A DNA stretch of 64,000 bases from Lycium barbarum (GCF_019175385.1 NC_083340.1:11792336-11856335); one strand, 5' to 3'; counted from the stretch's first letter, positions 1 through 12,178 are shown. Numbers and translations: made by a program. Notes: generated by a model not told the origin, from the sequence alone.

Positions 1-890
1 AATGATTTGCACCGGAGTCGGGTTGAAATCGCTTTTAAGGCAGTAGCTTGCCACGACGCAGCGTTCATCTGATAAGTTGATTCTATCCGTTTGTTCATTT
101 TATTGATTAGTATTGTTAATATTTCCAACAAGAACCCCCGCTCAGTAAAAAAAAAAAATCGCAACGCAATGGTTCGCGAAAATTTTGCAAGATTCAGAAT
201 TTTCTTTTTTACTCTGATGAAATTCTACAAAAGCGCCTAATTTTGTTACGAAATTTTGTCTTGCTATTTTTTTTACTATGTGAATTTTTATTTAGTTGGG
301 TCAAGTTTAATGGAGTAGGTTTAAAAATAAAATCAAGATATTTTGAGAATTTCAGTTAAGTAGGGGTATATTTAAAAACTTTAATGATGGAAGGGATATT
401 TTTTATTCAAATTTATAACAGAAGATATTTTTAGCTTTTTTTCCAAAATAAAGGGGTCTTTTTGACCCTTCTTCCTTTAATTTAAATAAGTAAAGACAAA
501 AGATCAAGTCACATCAAATTAACAATATATGCCTGTGCGATGCACGGGCCTAACATGTATATTCGCTTTAATTAATCAGTTTTTAAGGTTTGTATTTTGC
601 AAATAATTTTTAAAAATTTGTCATTGTCATGACAAACAAAGTTGTTCATCGATGCGAAGAAAAAAAATTAGTAAGAAGGTGAAGAAAAATTAATATGTTG
701 ATCCTAGATTGTTTCTTTTAAATTCTTTAATATCTCATATGTATTAAATTAATTAAAAATATGTTAATAAGGGGTAAATTAGTTACATTATAATTTTTTA
801 TATTAACAATTATAGATAAAGAGAATTGTTACAGAGAAATCAAAATTAGAAAGATATATGCTATATCGTAAATCACCAGATTAATTCTTA
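1..890. other. AT-rich intergenic DNA
   Basis: I see no coding exon or RNA gene here. The DNA is AT-rich with homopolymer runs and resembles decayed repeat sequence. It borders the MITE-derived region that follows. Confidence 0.5.
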
Positions 891-894
891 AATA

Positions 895-1450
895 ACGTAA
901 AAAGTTAAAAGTAATTGTCCACGTTAACATATCAAGAGAAACAAACTTTTCTTCTTCTTATTGTAACCTTCACATTAATTACTGATTTTCAAATCATTTT
1001 CTAAGGCTACTGAGATTATACTATACCAATAAATATGGATATCATGATAAAATATATATTTCATTTATTAAGAATGTGAAAAGTCAAAAGTGAACAAATA
1101 AAAGTGGACGGAGGAAATAAATATGTCCGAGAATTGTTCGTCCTGTCTTCACATTTAAAGTATTGAGAAAGAAGGAAAACGGGGATAAAAGTCGCTCCCT
1201 CTATTAGAGAGAAATAGGGCCACGATAGTAAAATACATCTTTTATTTATGATTTCTTAAGGGCCATGTAAAACGGAAAGTGAGCAAGTAATATGGGACGG
1301 AGGGAGTATATATTTTACCATAATATTCATATTTATTGGTGTATAATGTCAATAGCCTTGAAAAATGATTTGAAAATGAGTAATTAACGGGAAGGGTAAA
1401 ATTAATAATAAGAAGAAAAATCAACGTGGACAGTAAAAGTGCACGGACGG
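895..1450. mobile_element. Inverted pair of Stowaway-like MITE copies
   Basis: Two arms of about 200 bp, near 900-1110 and 1240-1450, are reverse complements of each other. Shared landmarks are a block reading tttcaaatcattttctaagg on the left and its imperfect complement near 1355-1375, a 'timed' run of AATAAATATG, and an outer gtggacggagg / gtgcacggacgg edge. The terminal CTCCCTCCGTCC-like ends are typical of plant Stowaway MITEs with TA target sites. The arrangement may be two insertions or one head-to-head duplication. No coding capacity is seen. Confidence 0.6.
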
Positions 1451-1539
1451 TGCATGCATGTATACATGAGAAGATAATAAATATTTAGTACTATGACATA
1501 TGTCCACATGGAATTAAAAAGTAGTTGGTTAAAGTGTAC

Positions 1540-3260
1540 AATTTATTGTCCACGTGGAATTAAAAGTAGTTGGTTGAAGTGTACAATTTATATAGCTCTT
1601 GGTACAAGTATTCATTGCGTGTGCAATTTGTAAAGCTTGTGATACAAGCAATTCATGTTGTGTTCGTCCACTCATGACACTTATATATAATAAAAATAAA
1701 GAAAAATATAGAATAGAAAAATAGACATATATCTTTAGTAATGTAACCAAGTAATATGGGACCAGGGGAGTACTCCATTTATTAATTCTTAAAGAATGTG
1801 AAAAGCCGAGTATAGTAATGTGGCCAAGTAATATGGGACGAAGAGAATACTTCATTTATTAATTAATTCTTAAAGAATGTAAAAAGTAAAGTATAGTAAT
1901 GTGGCCAAGTAATATGAGACGAAGTTAGTACTTCATTTATTAATTCTTAAAGAACGTGAAAAGTCAAGTAATTTGCCCAATTAAAGAAGAGAATAAATAT
2001 TGAGCGCTATAATATATGTCTACGTGAGATTTATTAATTCTTAAAGAACCTGAAAAGTCAAAAGTGAACAAGTAAAAGTGTACGGAGGAAATAAATAAGT
2101 GCATACATGCATACATGAGAAGAGAATAAATAAGTATTATGACATATGTCCACGTGAGATAAAAAAGTAGTTGGTTAAAGAGTACAAAGCCAAGTAATAT
2201 GGGACGGAGAGAGTACTTTATTTATTAATTCTTAAAGAACGTGAAAAGTCAAATATAGTAATGTGGCAAAGTAATATGGGACGGAGGGAGCATTTATTAA
2301 TTCTTAAAGAACGTGAAAAGTCAAAAGTGAATAAGTAAAACTGTACGGAGGAAATAAATATGTATCGGAGAATTAAAATTGAAGTGCATACATGTATATA
2401 TGAAAAGAGAATAAATATTCAGCAAGAACATGAAAAGTCAAAAGTAAACAAGTAAAAGTGCACGGAGGAAATAAATATGTGTCGGAGAATTAAAATTGAA
2501 GTGCATATGTGTATACATGAGAAGAGAATAAATATTCAGTACTATGACACATATCCCCGTGGGATTTATTAATTCTTAAAGAACGTGAAAAGTCAAAAGT
2601 GAACAAGTAAAAGTGCACGGAGAAAATAAATTTATGTAGGAAAATTAAAATTGAACTGCATACGTCTATATATGAGAAGAGAATAAATATTCAGTAAGAA
2701 TGTGAAAAGTCAAAAGTGAACAAGTAAAAGTACATGGAGAAAATAAATGTGTCGGAGAATTAAAATTAAAGTGCATATAGAATGGAAAAATAGACATACA
2801 TTTTTAGTAATGTAGATAACTAATATGGGACGAAGGGAGTACTCCACTTATTAATTCTTAAAGAATCTGAAAAGTTGAGTATAGTAATGTTGCCAATTAA
2901 TATGGGGCGAAGGGAGTGTTTTATCTATTAATTAATTCTTAAAGAACAAGTATAGTAATGTGGCTAAGTAATATAGGACAAAAGAAATACTTCATTTATT
3001 ATTTTTTTTAAAATGTGAAAAGTCAAGTAATTTGCCCAAGTGAAGAAGAGAATAAATATTCAATACTATAACTTATGTCTACGTGGGATTTATTAATAAT
3101 TCTTAAAGAACGTGAAAAGTCAAAAGTGAACAAGTAAAAGTGCAAGGAAGAAATAAATAAGTGCATACGTGTATATATGAGAAGAGAATAAATATTAAGT
3201 ACTATCACATATGTCCACGTGAAATAAAAAAATAGTTGATCAAAGAGTACAAGTTATATA
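1540..3260. repeat. Irregular tandem array of MITE-derived units
   Basis: A motif running through ttattaattcttaaagaacg, gtgaaaagtcaaaagtgaac and aagtaaaagtgcacggagg recurs about ten times, for example near 1782, 1855, 1938, 2028, 2218, 2287, 2568, 2829, 2926 and 3089. Spacing varies from about 70 to 260 bp. Some units add a segment with gagaagagaataaatattcag and a CACGTG-type hexamer. The units resemble one half of the Stowaway-like element just upstream, so the array probably arose by local amplification of that element. Short open frames on the minus strand within it are products of the repeat, not genes. Confidence 0.75.
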
Positions 3261-3829
3261 GCTTTTAGTATAAGCATTCATTAAGTGTATAATTTCTAAA
3301 GCTGTTGGTACAAATATGTGAAGCTGTGTTAGTCCCCCTTCCATACTTATATACAATAGAAAAGAAAAATACTAATAACAATACCATCCTTTTTTTTTTC
3401 AGCCAAAAAAGAAAAAAAAAAAACAGTGATTTTTTTTTTCTTGTATAGGAGTGATAAAAGGTGAATCTTGAAACACATATCCCCTCAGAAGCCATTTGAA
3501 GACGATAGAATGAGAAAGGGGTGATAAGGACAATATGCGAGTCACGGCCCCACGGGAAAGTGAGCTCTTGAAAGGGAAATGTAGAGCTGATGAATGATCA
3601 ACAATTTTAATCAAAGCCTATCTGATTTGCACAATCTTACAAGACGTGGAAACTTCATCTTCGGGTATTTCAATGTGGTATAATATCTAAATGTGTGTGT
3701 GGATTTTAAATTCTTATATATCCATTTTTGGGGTTAAAAAATTATCTCTCCTGTAAAGTAGAAAAGACCCAAAAAAAAAAAAAAAAAAGGAAATAAGAAC
3801 CAATATATTAGGGTCATTTCAGTGATTTT

Positions 3830-4020
3830 GAATTTTTTTTACGCCCAAGAATTATGATCGGATGAATAAGATCTCTCTATCGGTTTCAGGTTCGAGTGTT
3901 GGGTGTTAAAAAAAATTTAATAGAGAATGTTTCTACCTTCAATAGACTTTACTCGTTGTGAATCCGAATTAATTAGAATCTTAATACATATATTAAAAAC
4001 CAGATAAGAAATCAACTAAA
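3830..4020 (+). mobile_element. Degraded tRNA-derived SINE (tentative)
   Basis: A B-box-like caggttcgagtgttgggt near 3888 is followed by a diverged body that ends in ccgaattaattagaatc and an A-rich tail. The order resembles Solanaceae SINEs that I know from memory. It is heavily mutated, and I found no clear target duplication. Confidence 0.4.
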
Positions 4021-4029
4021 AATTTCAAC

Positions 4030-5420
4030 CTTCTTTGCTTAAATTTGGGTATGGATCATTCTGCATGTAGGAGGATTAAACTTACTTTTCAGCATTCAGA
4101 GTTTGCGAAGGCATCAACTTCAATAGTGGTACATGTTCGATTTGGTCTATTGTTAAAACGGCTGTGTGTCAAGAAGATTAATATATAGCCATAACAATAA
4201 CAAAGAATACACACACATATATATATATATAATGCAAAAATACTTTTACTCCGGGTTTTGAATATATAGGAAACTATTTAATTTCCATATACTTATAATA
4301 GTTTCTCTCCGTATATAGACTATAAAAATGGAATTAGTAACTTAAAAGAATATTTTATTACAACATATTACAATATTACTGATATTATAAAAGATATTTA
4401 AAATTGTGGTACGCAAAAGTTAATCATATACGTATGTGTTTCAGAGCAAAATTTTCGGGTTTGGTCTACTTTGATTTTCATTAAGTTGCTCTTTGTGCTG
4501 CATTTGTTCGCTATGGCTTGAGATAAAGAATGGGACTTAATTCGCAGCATTTGGAACTTGCTAATTTATTTAGTTTTTATTCTCCTGTTTCAAAATTAAT
4601 TTTTGGCCTTCTTCTAAGGTTTTCTAAGTAGTGGTTTATCCTGATGTATTTTCGTTTTCTAACCAATGCTTCTTTATTTTGAAGCTTGGTTGAGGGCAAA
4701 ATTTATGATGTCTGGATGTTTCAGATAATGTAAGCGCTTTTATTTTATTCTGGTGTGTTTTCTATAAACTAAGTAGCAAGTTGCAGTGTCAATGTTTTTC
4801 TTCTCAGTTCTACATAGACCTTTTGCAACAGTGGTGTATCATTTTCTTGTTTCTGCTAAATACATATCTGATCCATAAAAGTAGTTGAAGATCAGCATGT
4901 GTTTAGTCAAAACACTAATTATCTGATTCATCTTCTGAACAAAATCATATGTGCTAGGGATAAAGTGAAAAAATGGGTTATTCATTCATTATTGATTGAA
5001 GATATGCTGTAGAATTTCTCACTGTGTTGGTTGTTTCCGTTTTCTAATATCTTTTATTTTCTTCTTCCAAGTATTTATACAAATGAACACTCACTCCAGA
5101 TTATGATTCGCCCGCGGTGTTTGATGATATGCTCGACACAACTGAAATTTGTTTCACGTGCTTAAATTGTCATTTTCATGTAAATTAGCTGCATATGTAA
5201 GTGCTTTAAAGTGGTATAGTAGGGTGACTAATTATTCCAACTGTACGGCAATAGATAAATTACGTGATGACTCCTCTAGCTAACCTCTTCTTCAGCTTTA
5301 ATTCATAGAAGTGAATGTTTTTACTTAAAATTCCAATGAACCCTTTTCCTTTCTCATTGTGTCCGTGAAGCTGAGAATTAAAAATGAAGTGATACTAATT
5401 TAATGGTTTCGAGGGTATTT
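4030..5420. other. T-rich, intron-like DNA without a supported gene
   Basis: The base composition, with long T-rich stretches and scattered cag/gta motifs, looks like plant intron or UTR sequence. I cannot build an open exon chain here. A short TA/CA repeat lies near 4210-4230. This could be the decayed flank of the relic exons that follow. Confidence 0.3.
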
Positions 5421-5429
5421 TATAATCCT

Positions 5430-5950
5430 CCAGTGGCAAGCTGCAAGATGACAAGATCCAAGTCTGCTCAGTCATATTGAAGGGAAGTGTGCAGAAGTGC
5501 CTGATGGTAACAATTAAAGGAGCTAGCAGTGGGCAACAATTACCGTTATTACTGTAGCAGTGGGATCCTTTGGCATGAATATTTCTTTTCCAGCAGGTCC
5601 AATAATCTTAACTTCAGCTTCAGGCTTCAAGTTGTCTGAAATATTAACATTTGAAAGCAGGTACGTGGCTGTAAGCCTATATATCACGTGTTTATTAATA
5701 AATGCGCAGTTAAACTCTGATCTATATATGCTTGAAATTCGAGCCAAGTATGTTTTACCGTTTCGAGAAAAGATCAAATAAAATATACTAATGTTGCTAA
5801 CATTGTTTAAGGTTTAGGGAGTCCTTGATTCTTACATAAAAAGTTTGGGCAGGCTCCTTTAACTATTTCCCCTTTTGTCATTGGTGCAGACAAGCCTTTT
5901 GGCAGATTGTGAACTACCTGTCTCACCGCGAATCACTTGTTCCACAAGGT
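5430..5950 (-). pseudogene. Relic exons of ferredoxin-NADP+ reductase (leaf type)
   Basis: Reading the minus strand near 5628-5540 gives LKPEAEVKIIGPAGKE followed by a phenylalanine and MPKDPTATVI. This closely matches the chloroplast ferredoxin-NADP+ reductase (FNR) segment just before the NADP-binding LATGTG loop. It is preceded by a plausible acceptor (tttcag). Further along, near 5440, ctgcag and LATGG resemble a damaged start of that loop. Upstream on the minus strand, near 5900-5870, KRLVCTND matches the preceding FNR block. The pieces are in the right order but are broken by stops and separated by non-matching DNA. This looks like a decayed gene fragment rather than a working enzyme. 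The match is made from memory of the family. Confidence 0.6.
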
Positions 5951-7004
5951 GACTTATTTTGGTGTACATTTTGTTTGCTCTTTCCATCATTGCATGTTAA
6001 GAAAATTTACTTGCTGATTAGGTTTGGACAAACAAGTACCTGAAAGCACTCTTTGTAGCATAGTTAATAAACAAAATGCAACAAATTAAGTTAAGTTGAC
6101 TTCACTTTTATTTCTAAGTTATGTTATGAAAAGGAAAAAAACTTTTGCTGCTGGACTATCACTGTCTAGATGAACATCAAATCACTGTTTTAGGGAGGTC
6201 TAAGACAAAAATCTTCTTCTTTGTATAGGTTATGGTTTAGTTAGTATCTGCTGGCTTGATTGTGGCGCTGCTATGTTGATGTTGACTAAGTTAAAAGGTC
6301 TTTTGTCCTTATGCATGTTGAAAGCCCGAAATGCCTTCTTTTCTCCTCAGGGAATTAGAGATGTAAAATGGTTGCACGAACTTAAGAGAAGTGCAAAAAG
6401 GTTCCTTGAATGAGAGTTATAGAAACTATACTAATAAAAAGGAGAACTCTTTTCTTACATAATTAATGCTTAAATTTATGGCTCACTGGACGTCTCTTTA
6501 ACTAAAATGACCTGACTATTTTAATGTTCATCTGCAGTACTTGTTTCTATTGACTGACACTACTGAAGTTCTACTGTTTTGTTTTGAGAGCAATTAGACT
6601 CATCCTCCAGAGGCTGCTTGGAAAACTCAGGTGTAAGGCTTTCAATTACTCTGTTTAGTGATTTTTATAGAATTTTCATGATAAATTTATTGTACATTTT
6701 CTTAAAATGCATACCATTTATGTTGATGGGAGCAAAGTGGCTAGAACATCTTCGAATGAAGCAGCCCACTGGTTTGAATATTCTTTTCTTTTTTTTGTTT
6801 GTTTTTGTTGAAGCCAAGCATTCACTTAGTTTTTCATAGATAAGCTTTAATGGGAAGAAATAAAAAAGATGCACTTACCGTTGGCAATATGGTTCCCTTG
6901 TTTTTATAATTTAACATGTGTATATACAATTTCTCACTATTTGCAGTTTGATGGTTCGTTTATCTGCTTTATGCTATCCAGACCTTCTGTTGTATCTCTG
7001 GTTA

Positions 7005-7106
7005 TGTCAAATTCTGATCAAGCAACACCGAGTCCCATTGTATCACATGACAACCATCCGAATGGCACTTCTTGAGCATCGAAATATGAAATACGGGATG
7101 AACACC
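7005..7106 (-). mobile_element. Ty3/gypsy polyprotein scrap
   Basis: On the minus strand, 7106 to 7005 reads GVHPVFHISMLKKCHSD and then a short segment ending in DQNLT before a stop. This is the conserved block between integrase and chromodomain in plant Ty3/gypsy polyproteins (typically VHPVFHVSMLRK...). Only about 34 codons are recognisable. No LTRs or primer-binding site could be tied to it. Confidence 0.75.
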
Positions 7107-7494
7107 CAAAACTGGTCATGATGAGAATAGTCTTAGCTTGTAAGATGCTTATCCTATCTTTATTCCTTGGATATGGTTGTGATTGTTAACATTTTGATCT
7201 TCTACTAGAAATAACTCAAATGATGAGAAGTCATTGATTATTTGAACATCACAGTATCTGCAGGAGTTTGAATATGCCTGGAATTTCTGGTGTAACCTGA
7301 AAGTCTTCATTCAACCTAGAAAGCTATATCCCATTCGTAGAGTAGCGTCAGGTCAGGGAAATAGAAGAACCACTACTTGATCCTTCCAAAGTTAAGAGTA
7401 TATGCGAGTATGGTTGTGATATTGGTAGTGAACATAATTCATCTTTGGTTCTATTGCAGATTTTCAATTTAAAATTTAGGGCTTATTACTTTTC

Positions 7495-7615
7495 AAAGTG
7501 GAAACAGCCCCTTGCAGAAATGCAGGGTAAGGCTGTGTACAATAGATCCTTGTGGTCCGTCCCTTCTCCAGACCCCACACACAGCGGGAGCTTAGTGCAC
7601 CGGACCTTTAGTGTT
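7495..7615 (+). mobile_element. 3' part of an Au-like SINE
   Basis: The segment carries the ordered landmarks ggaaacagccccttgcag, aaatgcagggtaaggctg, ccttgtggtccgtccc and agcgggagcttagtgcacc. I recognise these as the conserved 3' body of Au-type SINEs common in Solanaceae. The 5' tRNA-like promoter half and the terminal T-run are missing or eroded. The open frame across this segment (7445-7768) is incidental to the SINE. Confidence 0.8.
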
Positions 7616-8150
7616 TGGTATGAAACTGAAATTCCAAATTTTCAGAGAACTCAATTACGGCATATCAGACACTGGAAAGTACACGGAGTAACGAAACAAG
7701 TGATACCACTCACTTTATGGTTCAGGGGTAGAACTATGAAACCCCAGAAATTATTCTTCAATGCTTAATGAAGAGCATGTAAATTTGAGATGTCCATTTG
7801 GAGTAGGAAGAGTCACCAAGGACAGAACGAGTGACATCTTTTCCCTTTATATCCATCATTTTCAGCTTTTTATTTTTTATTGGAACTTGGTGAAGGACCT
7901 ATTCTGAGCTGATTATTAGAATTTTTCAAAAAAGAAATAACGCTAATAATTTCTATTTAGCGTTTTATGGGTCATTTCATCAATTGTGTTATGTTTATTT
8001 TTTCTTTATGTTTTGGGATAGATGGATACTACCACGTTATGCCTTTTATTGATCACAACTTTATGACCATCTAGGCTTTATTTACAGAAGAAATGATCTA
8101 TGGCACTTACAGGTCATGCTTAACAGTTGAATGAAATCCTTTCAGGTAAT

Positions 8151-8277
8151 TGCTATGTTGGATAGGATAAAGGACGAGAGTGAAAGAGAGTCAGGATCTG
8201 GAGCTAATGTGATGATGATGACTGGGGGACATAGATGAGCTTTTTGATGAGGATATTGTTTACACGGAGTAATTCTA
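8151..8277 (+). pseudogene. Possible decayed last exon of an unidentified gene
   Basis: After a good acceptor (tttcag) the plus strand reads VIAMLDRIKDESERESGSGAN and then an acidic tail. If one missing base near 8226 is allowed for, the tail reads as a run of D, then W, then DELFDEDIVYTE and a stop. A charged C-terminus closing on a stop suggests a genuine old exon with a 1-bp deletion. I do not recognise the protein family, and no neighbouring exon could be joined with confidence. Confidence 0.3.
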
Positions 8278-9127
8278 TGGAGTATCTAACCAACAGTGAC
8301 TTGGATTACAATAAAATACATTTTACTGATGGTAAATCTCTCAGTCACTGAAATTCCATGGCCTTTAAGCTACTTCAATTTTGCCTCTGTATTCTTATTG
8401 AGTAATATCAGTTTAGCAGTAATAGATTTTTTTTTTTAATCAAGTAAAGTTCTTCTATAACTAGATTTTAAGCTATTATCAAGTGTATCATACCAATATA
8501 GCAGCTCATATTGCACCTTCTTCCTACTTTTTTATACGGATAAAATCAGAAAAGTTGTTCTTTTGAGAGTTTTCACTCACTATTACTTGATGTGGCACAA
8601 AGAAAATACTTCCATCATTTAGCATATCTCTCGATAATAATGACTGTCTATCTTCTGAATAGTGGAGATCCGGAAGGAGATACCTTGCTGGCTTTGAAAA
8701 ATTCGAAATTTCTTGTCAAATAAAAAGGTTTCTTAAGCTTAAGCTCAAAGATTCTTTCAAGAATAAAGAATCCTGGCATCCACTTGCTATCAACAATACT
8801 AGAATTCGAAAAGTTTTTGATGTTATACATTGATGATATGGTGCAGTTTTTTGTAGGTTTTGAAGACAAAGTAGTCTAATATTGGGTGAAAACAAAGTAG
8901 TCTAATATTGGGGAAATCGAAACACGTTGTAGGTATGTGAATCATCAGAGGTGAAAATATGTTGTTCGCACTAATATTTAGGTAAATCTTATCTCTCGCT
9001 GATGATAAGCTCTCTCATCGAGTATGAAGAGCTTCAAGTATCATGACAATTATATATCACCTAATTATGGTTAAGTGATAGTTTTAACTATAATTAATTG
9101 ATACGTAAGTATTACTTAATTATATGT

Positions 9128-9218
9128 CACTGTTGTTGGTGGGAGGTGGCAGGTATCGCGTGGAGTTAGTTGAGATGTGTGCAGCTGGCCCGAACACCAC
9201 GTTTATAGAAAGAAAAAA
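9128..9218 (+). mobile_element. 3' half of a SINE (family with GGTGGGAGGTGGCAGGTA)
   Basis: The landmarks ttggtgggaggtggcaggta, gtggagttagttgagatgtg and agctggcccgaacaccacg end in an A-rich tail. This is the 3' half of a tRNA-derived Solanaceae SINE. Reverse-oriented copies of the same family are present at 19095-19285, 30165-30300 and 40436-40563. The promoter half is absent. Confidence 0.7.
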
Positions 9219-9479
9219 TTATAGTTAAGTCATAATTCTTATTTAAAAACGCATGATCTGCACCTATTTCTCTACACTAATAATAATCTTGCTTGAATCC
9301 GTAGCCATCAAGTTACATTTATTGTTTCACCCCACTGCCACAAAACTCATATATTTTTTTGTGTGTCAAACAATCAAGCACATCAAATTATTGGCTGAAC
9401 CAAAATTTTTACTAAGAAATTTAAAATATAAAGAAGTAAATATATGAAGAAATTAAAAAATTATACACACACGTGTGTA

Positions 9480-10120
9480 TCTTTGCAAGCTGGAAGTGTG
9501 ATGCCACCTATGGTATTTGAGTACTTGTTTTCAAGAATTCAAAAGGTACGGATATTGCATTAGTATTGAGTGATTATTAAGCATAGAAGACATTTGGTAT
9601 ATGTTGACATTGTGGATTTAAAACTAAACAGGTTTGTTTTGATATAATATTGAGAGAAAACTTCCATCTTATCTGGATGACTCAAATAAATTACCGATGT
9701 ACTTTTCATATGGAAGAGATTTTAAATGTTATTGATCTGCTTCCTTGTCACAGTGTTGGGTATAAGTATTGTAAAGGGGTATACGTGGAACGGACAAGTC
9801 CATTTTCTAGCTGTTTGTTTCTTTGGTTTTTCTTCCTTTATTTTGTGGCTATATATATATATATATAAAGATGTGATTTAGATTACTTCTTGCCATCAAC
9901 TTCGGTGTATAATTTTTTCTTGATTGGAATGAAAAGGTGATCATACTTTCACTTATTTTTTAATTTCAGGTTTGGTGATTCATTTATTTTGGTATTTCAC
10001 ATGTTATTTGTGCAGGTTTTGATAGGTGTAATTGAAGTCATATCCAGAAAGAATAAAAAAGCTATTGGTGCAACATTAGTTGATGCTGCCTAAAAGATTT
10101 GCAGAAGCATGAAACATTCA
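9480..10120 (+). other. Possible relic exons, family not identified
   Basis: Near 9484-9549 an open segment reading LQAGSVMPPMVFEYLFSRIQ ends at a plausible gtacgg donor. Near 10018-10093 a segment after gtgcag reads VLIGVIEVISRKNKKAIGA and then meets a stop. Both look more protein-like than the surrounding DNA. I could not join them or assign a family, so they may be chance open frames. Confidence 0.2.
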
Positions 10121-10124
10121 GTTT

Positions 10125-10870
10125 TCCTTAGCTAATCAATAAATTATATACTAACTCTGTAAATAGTTGATGTCAGTTGTGTTTAAATCTATGGAAGTGG
10201 CTACTCCCTTATTAAGTGATTTTTTTTTTTTTTTGTATGAATCTGTGTTCTATTATAAAATTCTAATCGTAGCGGATTGATTTGTAATGCACTAACTTTC
10301 GATGAACGCTATATTGTTTAATTTATTCTACTTTAAGACCAACAATATCAGGCATACGCCCGTGGTGTATATATATGTTGATGATTATGGGACCAATAAA
10401 AGTGACATGTGTAATTTGAGTCAAATTTAGGTAGCTGGCCTAGTCATCGACTTTCTTTTGATAAGTATAGCTTAGACTAGATAGACCTTTGCGATATGTC
10501 TTTTCAAGCTTTGAGTAAATGGATCTGCTCTTCAATTAAACCCCTCCATTGATAAGGACATACTTGTCCTATTTTCTTTGACAACTAAGTTTAAAGATTA
10601 TTTTTTGTTCCACTTCCATGTAATTTAAACCTCTCCATAGATAATCTATGATGAAAACTGGTTTACGTTTTCCTGTAAATTCTTAAAGGATATATGATTA
10701 GGTTTTAGGAGTTATTTTCATTTTTGTAATTACTACGTCCCGTAATCCATCAAATACCAAATGGAACAAAAGAGTATTCCTTAATTCCACACATTCTTTG
10801 GATTTTCCTTTTCTCTAACAATTATATGACATTACAACAATAATTATAAATATGCATCAGTCTTAAACAA
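10125..10870. other. Intergenic DNA, nothing recognised
   Basis: AT-rich sequence with a poly-T run near 10220. No exon, RNA gene or paired terminal repeat was found. Confidence 0.4.
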
Positions 10871-11660
10871 ATAATCGGCTATATGAATCCTTATTATTTC
10901 ATTTAAGTTTCACTTATGTCATCACATAACTAATTAAAGCATATTCAAGTAGTATGTATGTATGTGTGTGTGAGTGTATATAGTATCTTATTTCTGCATT
11001 GTACCTATCTTTAGTTAAGCCTGTATTGATTCTATGAATTTTTTGTCTTTCGAGACAACTCTCTTCCATGTGATTTTAGGCCTACCTCTTCCTTTTTTAA
11101 TTATACAACTTCAACCATCATATTTTCGCACCTATGAACGGCTGCATATGTAGGTCGACACAAGACATGATCAAACAATCTCATGTGATCTTCTCCCATT
11201 TTATCCTAAATGTTGCTGTCATTTTGATCTAATCTTAGATGACCTCACATCTATCTTAGCATTTGTATCTCTGCAACACTTATATTATGGATATACTGGA
11301 CTTTAACGCCCCAAAATTTACTGCCATATACCATTACTGGTCTTCTAATTGCTCTGTAAAACTTACATTTGACTTTCGTAGGCATAATTCTATCACATAA
11401 TACCCTGGTAGTACTTCTACATTTCAAGTATCTGATTTTAATTCATCGACGATTAACATTTTCATTTATAATTTCAACATTCCTTTAAATGACGAGCTTA
11501 TAATATTTAAATTGCTTACATTGTAGGATTCCAATCCGGTCTAGTCTTATTTCAACTTCGCTCTTCTTATGCCGACAAAATTTACAGTGCATGTATTTAA
11601 GTCTTGCTTATCTTAAAATCCTTACTAGATCTCTAAACTTCATTTTGTGTGAGCTTACTC
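10870..11660 (-). mobile_element. Decayed RTE-type LINE, 3' end of reverse transcriptase
   Basis: Read on the minus strand from about 11660 to 11040, and across several frame breaks, the segment gives landmarks of plant RTE LINEs. These are a region like IKIRYLKCRSTTRVLCDRIM followed by PTKVKCKFYRAIRRPVMVYG (the counterpart of KGKFYRTAIRPAMLYG), then MRLFDHVLCRPT (the counterpart of LRWFGHVxRRPT) and AAVHRCE. The tail contains the diagnostic tcggctatatgaatcc motif near 10874. It is incapable of coding, and is an old insertion. Confidence 0.85.
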
Positions 11661-11699
11661 ATTTATATTGCCGGACCCAAACTTGAATAAAGGAGATGA

Positions 11700-12020
11700 T
11701 TGCAATAGGATTAGCAGCCAACATAAAACATTTCAATTCATCATGAATCATCATAATTCATGACATTAGATATTTCAATTCACATATTTTACTATTCTCC
11801 TTTCATCATGTGAACTCAATAAAAATGTAACATCTCATATAACTTTAACTCTCATATAGAAAAAGATCGAATCGTGGAAAGAATCTAGAAGCTAACTTGT
11901 ATTACTCTTTATTCAATCACTGTTCAAAATACCATCACCTTGTCATACCTCTTAGTTGAATAGTTAAGAATTAAGATAATTTACTATTTGTCAATGAACA
12001 AATGGAAAACAAATATGATC
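11700..12020. other. Intergenic DNA, nothing recognised
   Basis: No exon chain, RNA gene or terminal repeat pair is visible between the LINE relic and the next MITE. Confidence 0.4.
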
Positions 12021-12025
12021 TCTAA

Positions 12026-12178
12026 GGGGTCGTTTGGTAGAAGGTATAAGCTGGGATATTTCAGCACTAATTTTTATATTATGTTTGGTATATGGTATAA
12101 AATAATCCCAATAGATGCGATAAACTAGTCCCGAAATTATAATTTCGGAATAATTTTGACTATCTACCAAACGACTCC
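12026..12178. mobile_element. Tourist-like MITE (PIF/Harbinger), 153 bp
   Basis: The ends are inverted repeats, ggggtcgtttggtag on the left and ctaccaaacgactcc on the right, flanked by a TAA target duplication at 12023-12025 and 12179-12181. The short length, lack of coding capacity, and 3-bp TAA duplication fit a Tourist-type element. Confidence 0.85.

Noticed and set aside
7445..7768. 107-codon plus-strand frame
   Set aside because: Largely made of an Au-like SINE body; no protein family is recognised.
9484..10093. Kinesin-motor reading of the two relic segments
   Set aside because: A loose likeness to IPxxxxxLFSKI could be argued, but no catalytic motif is present and the second piece does not fit.
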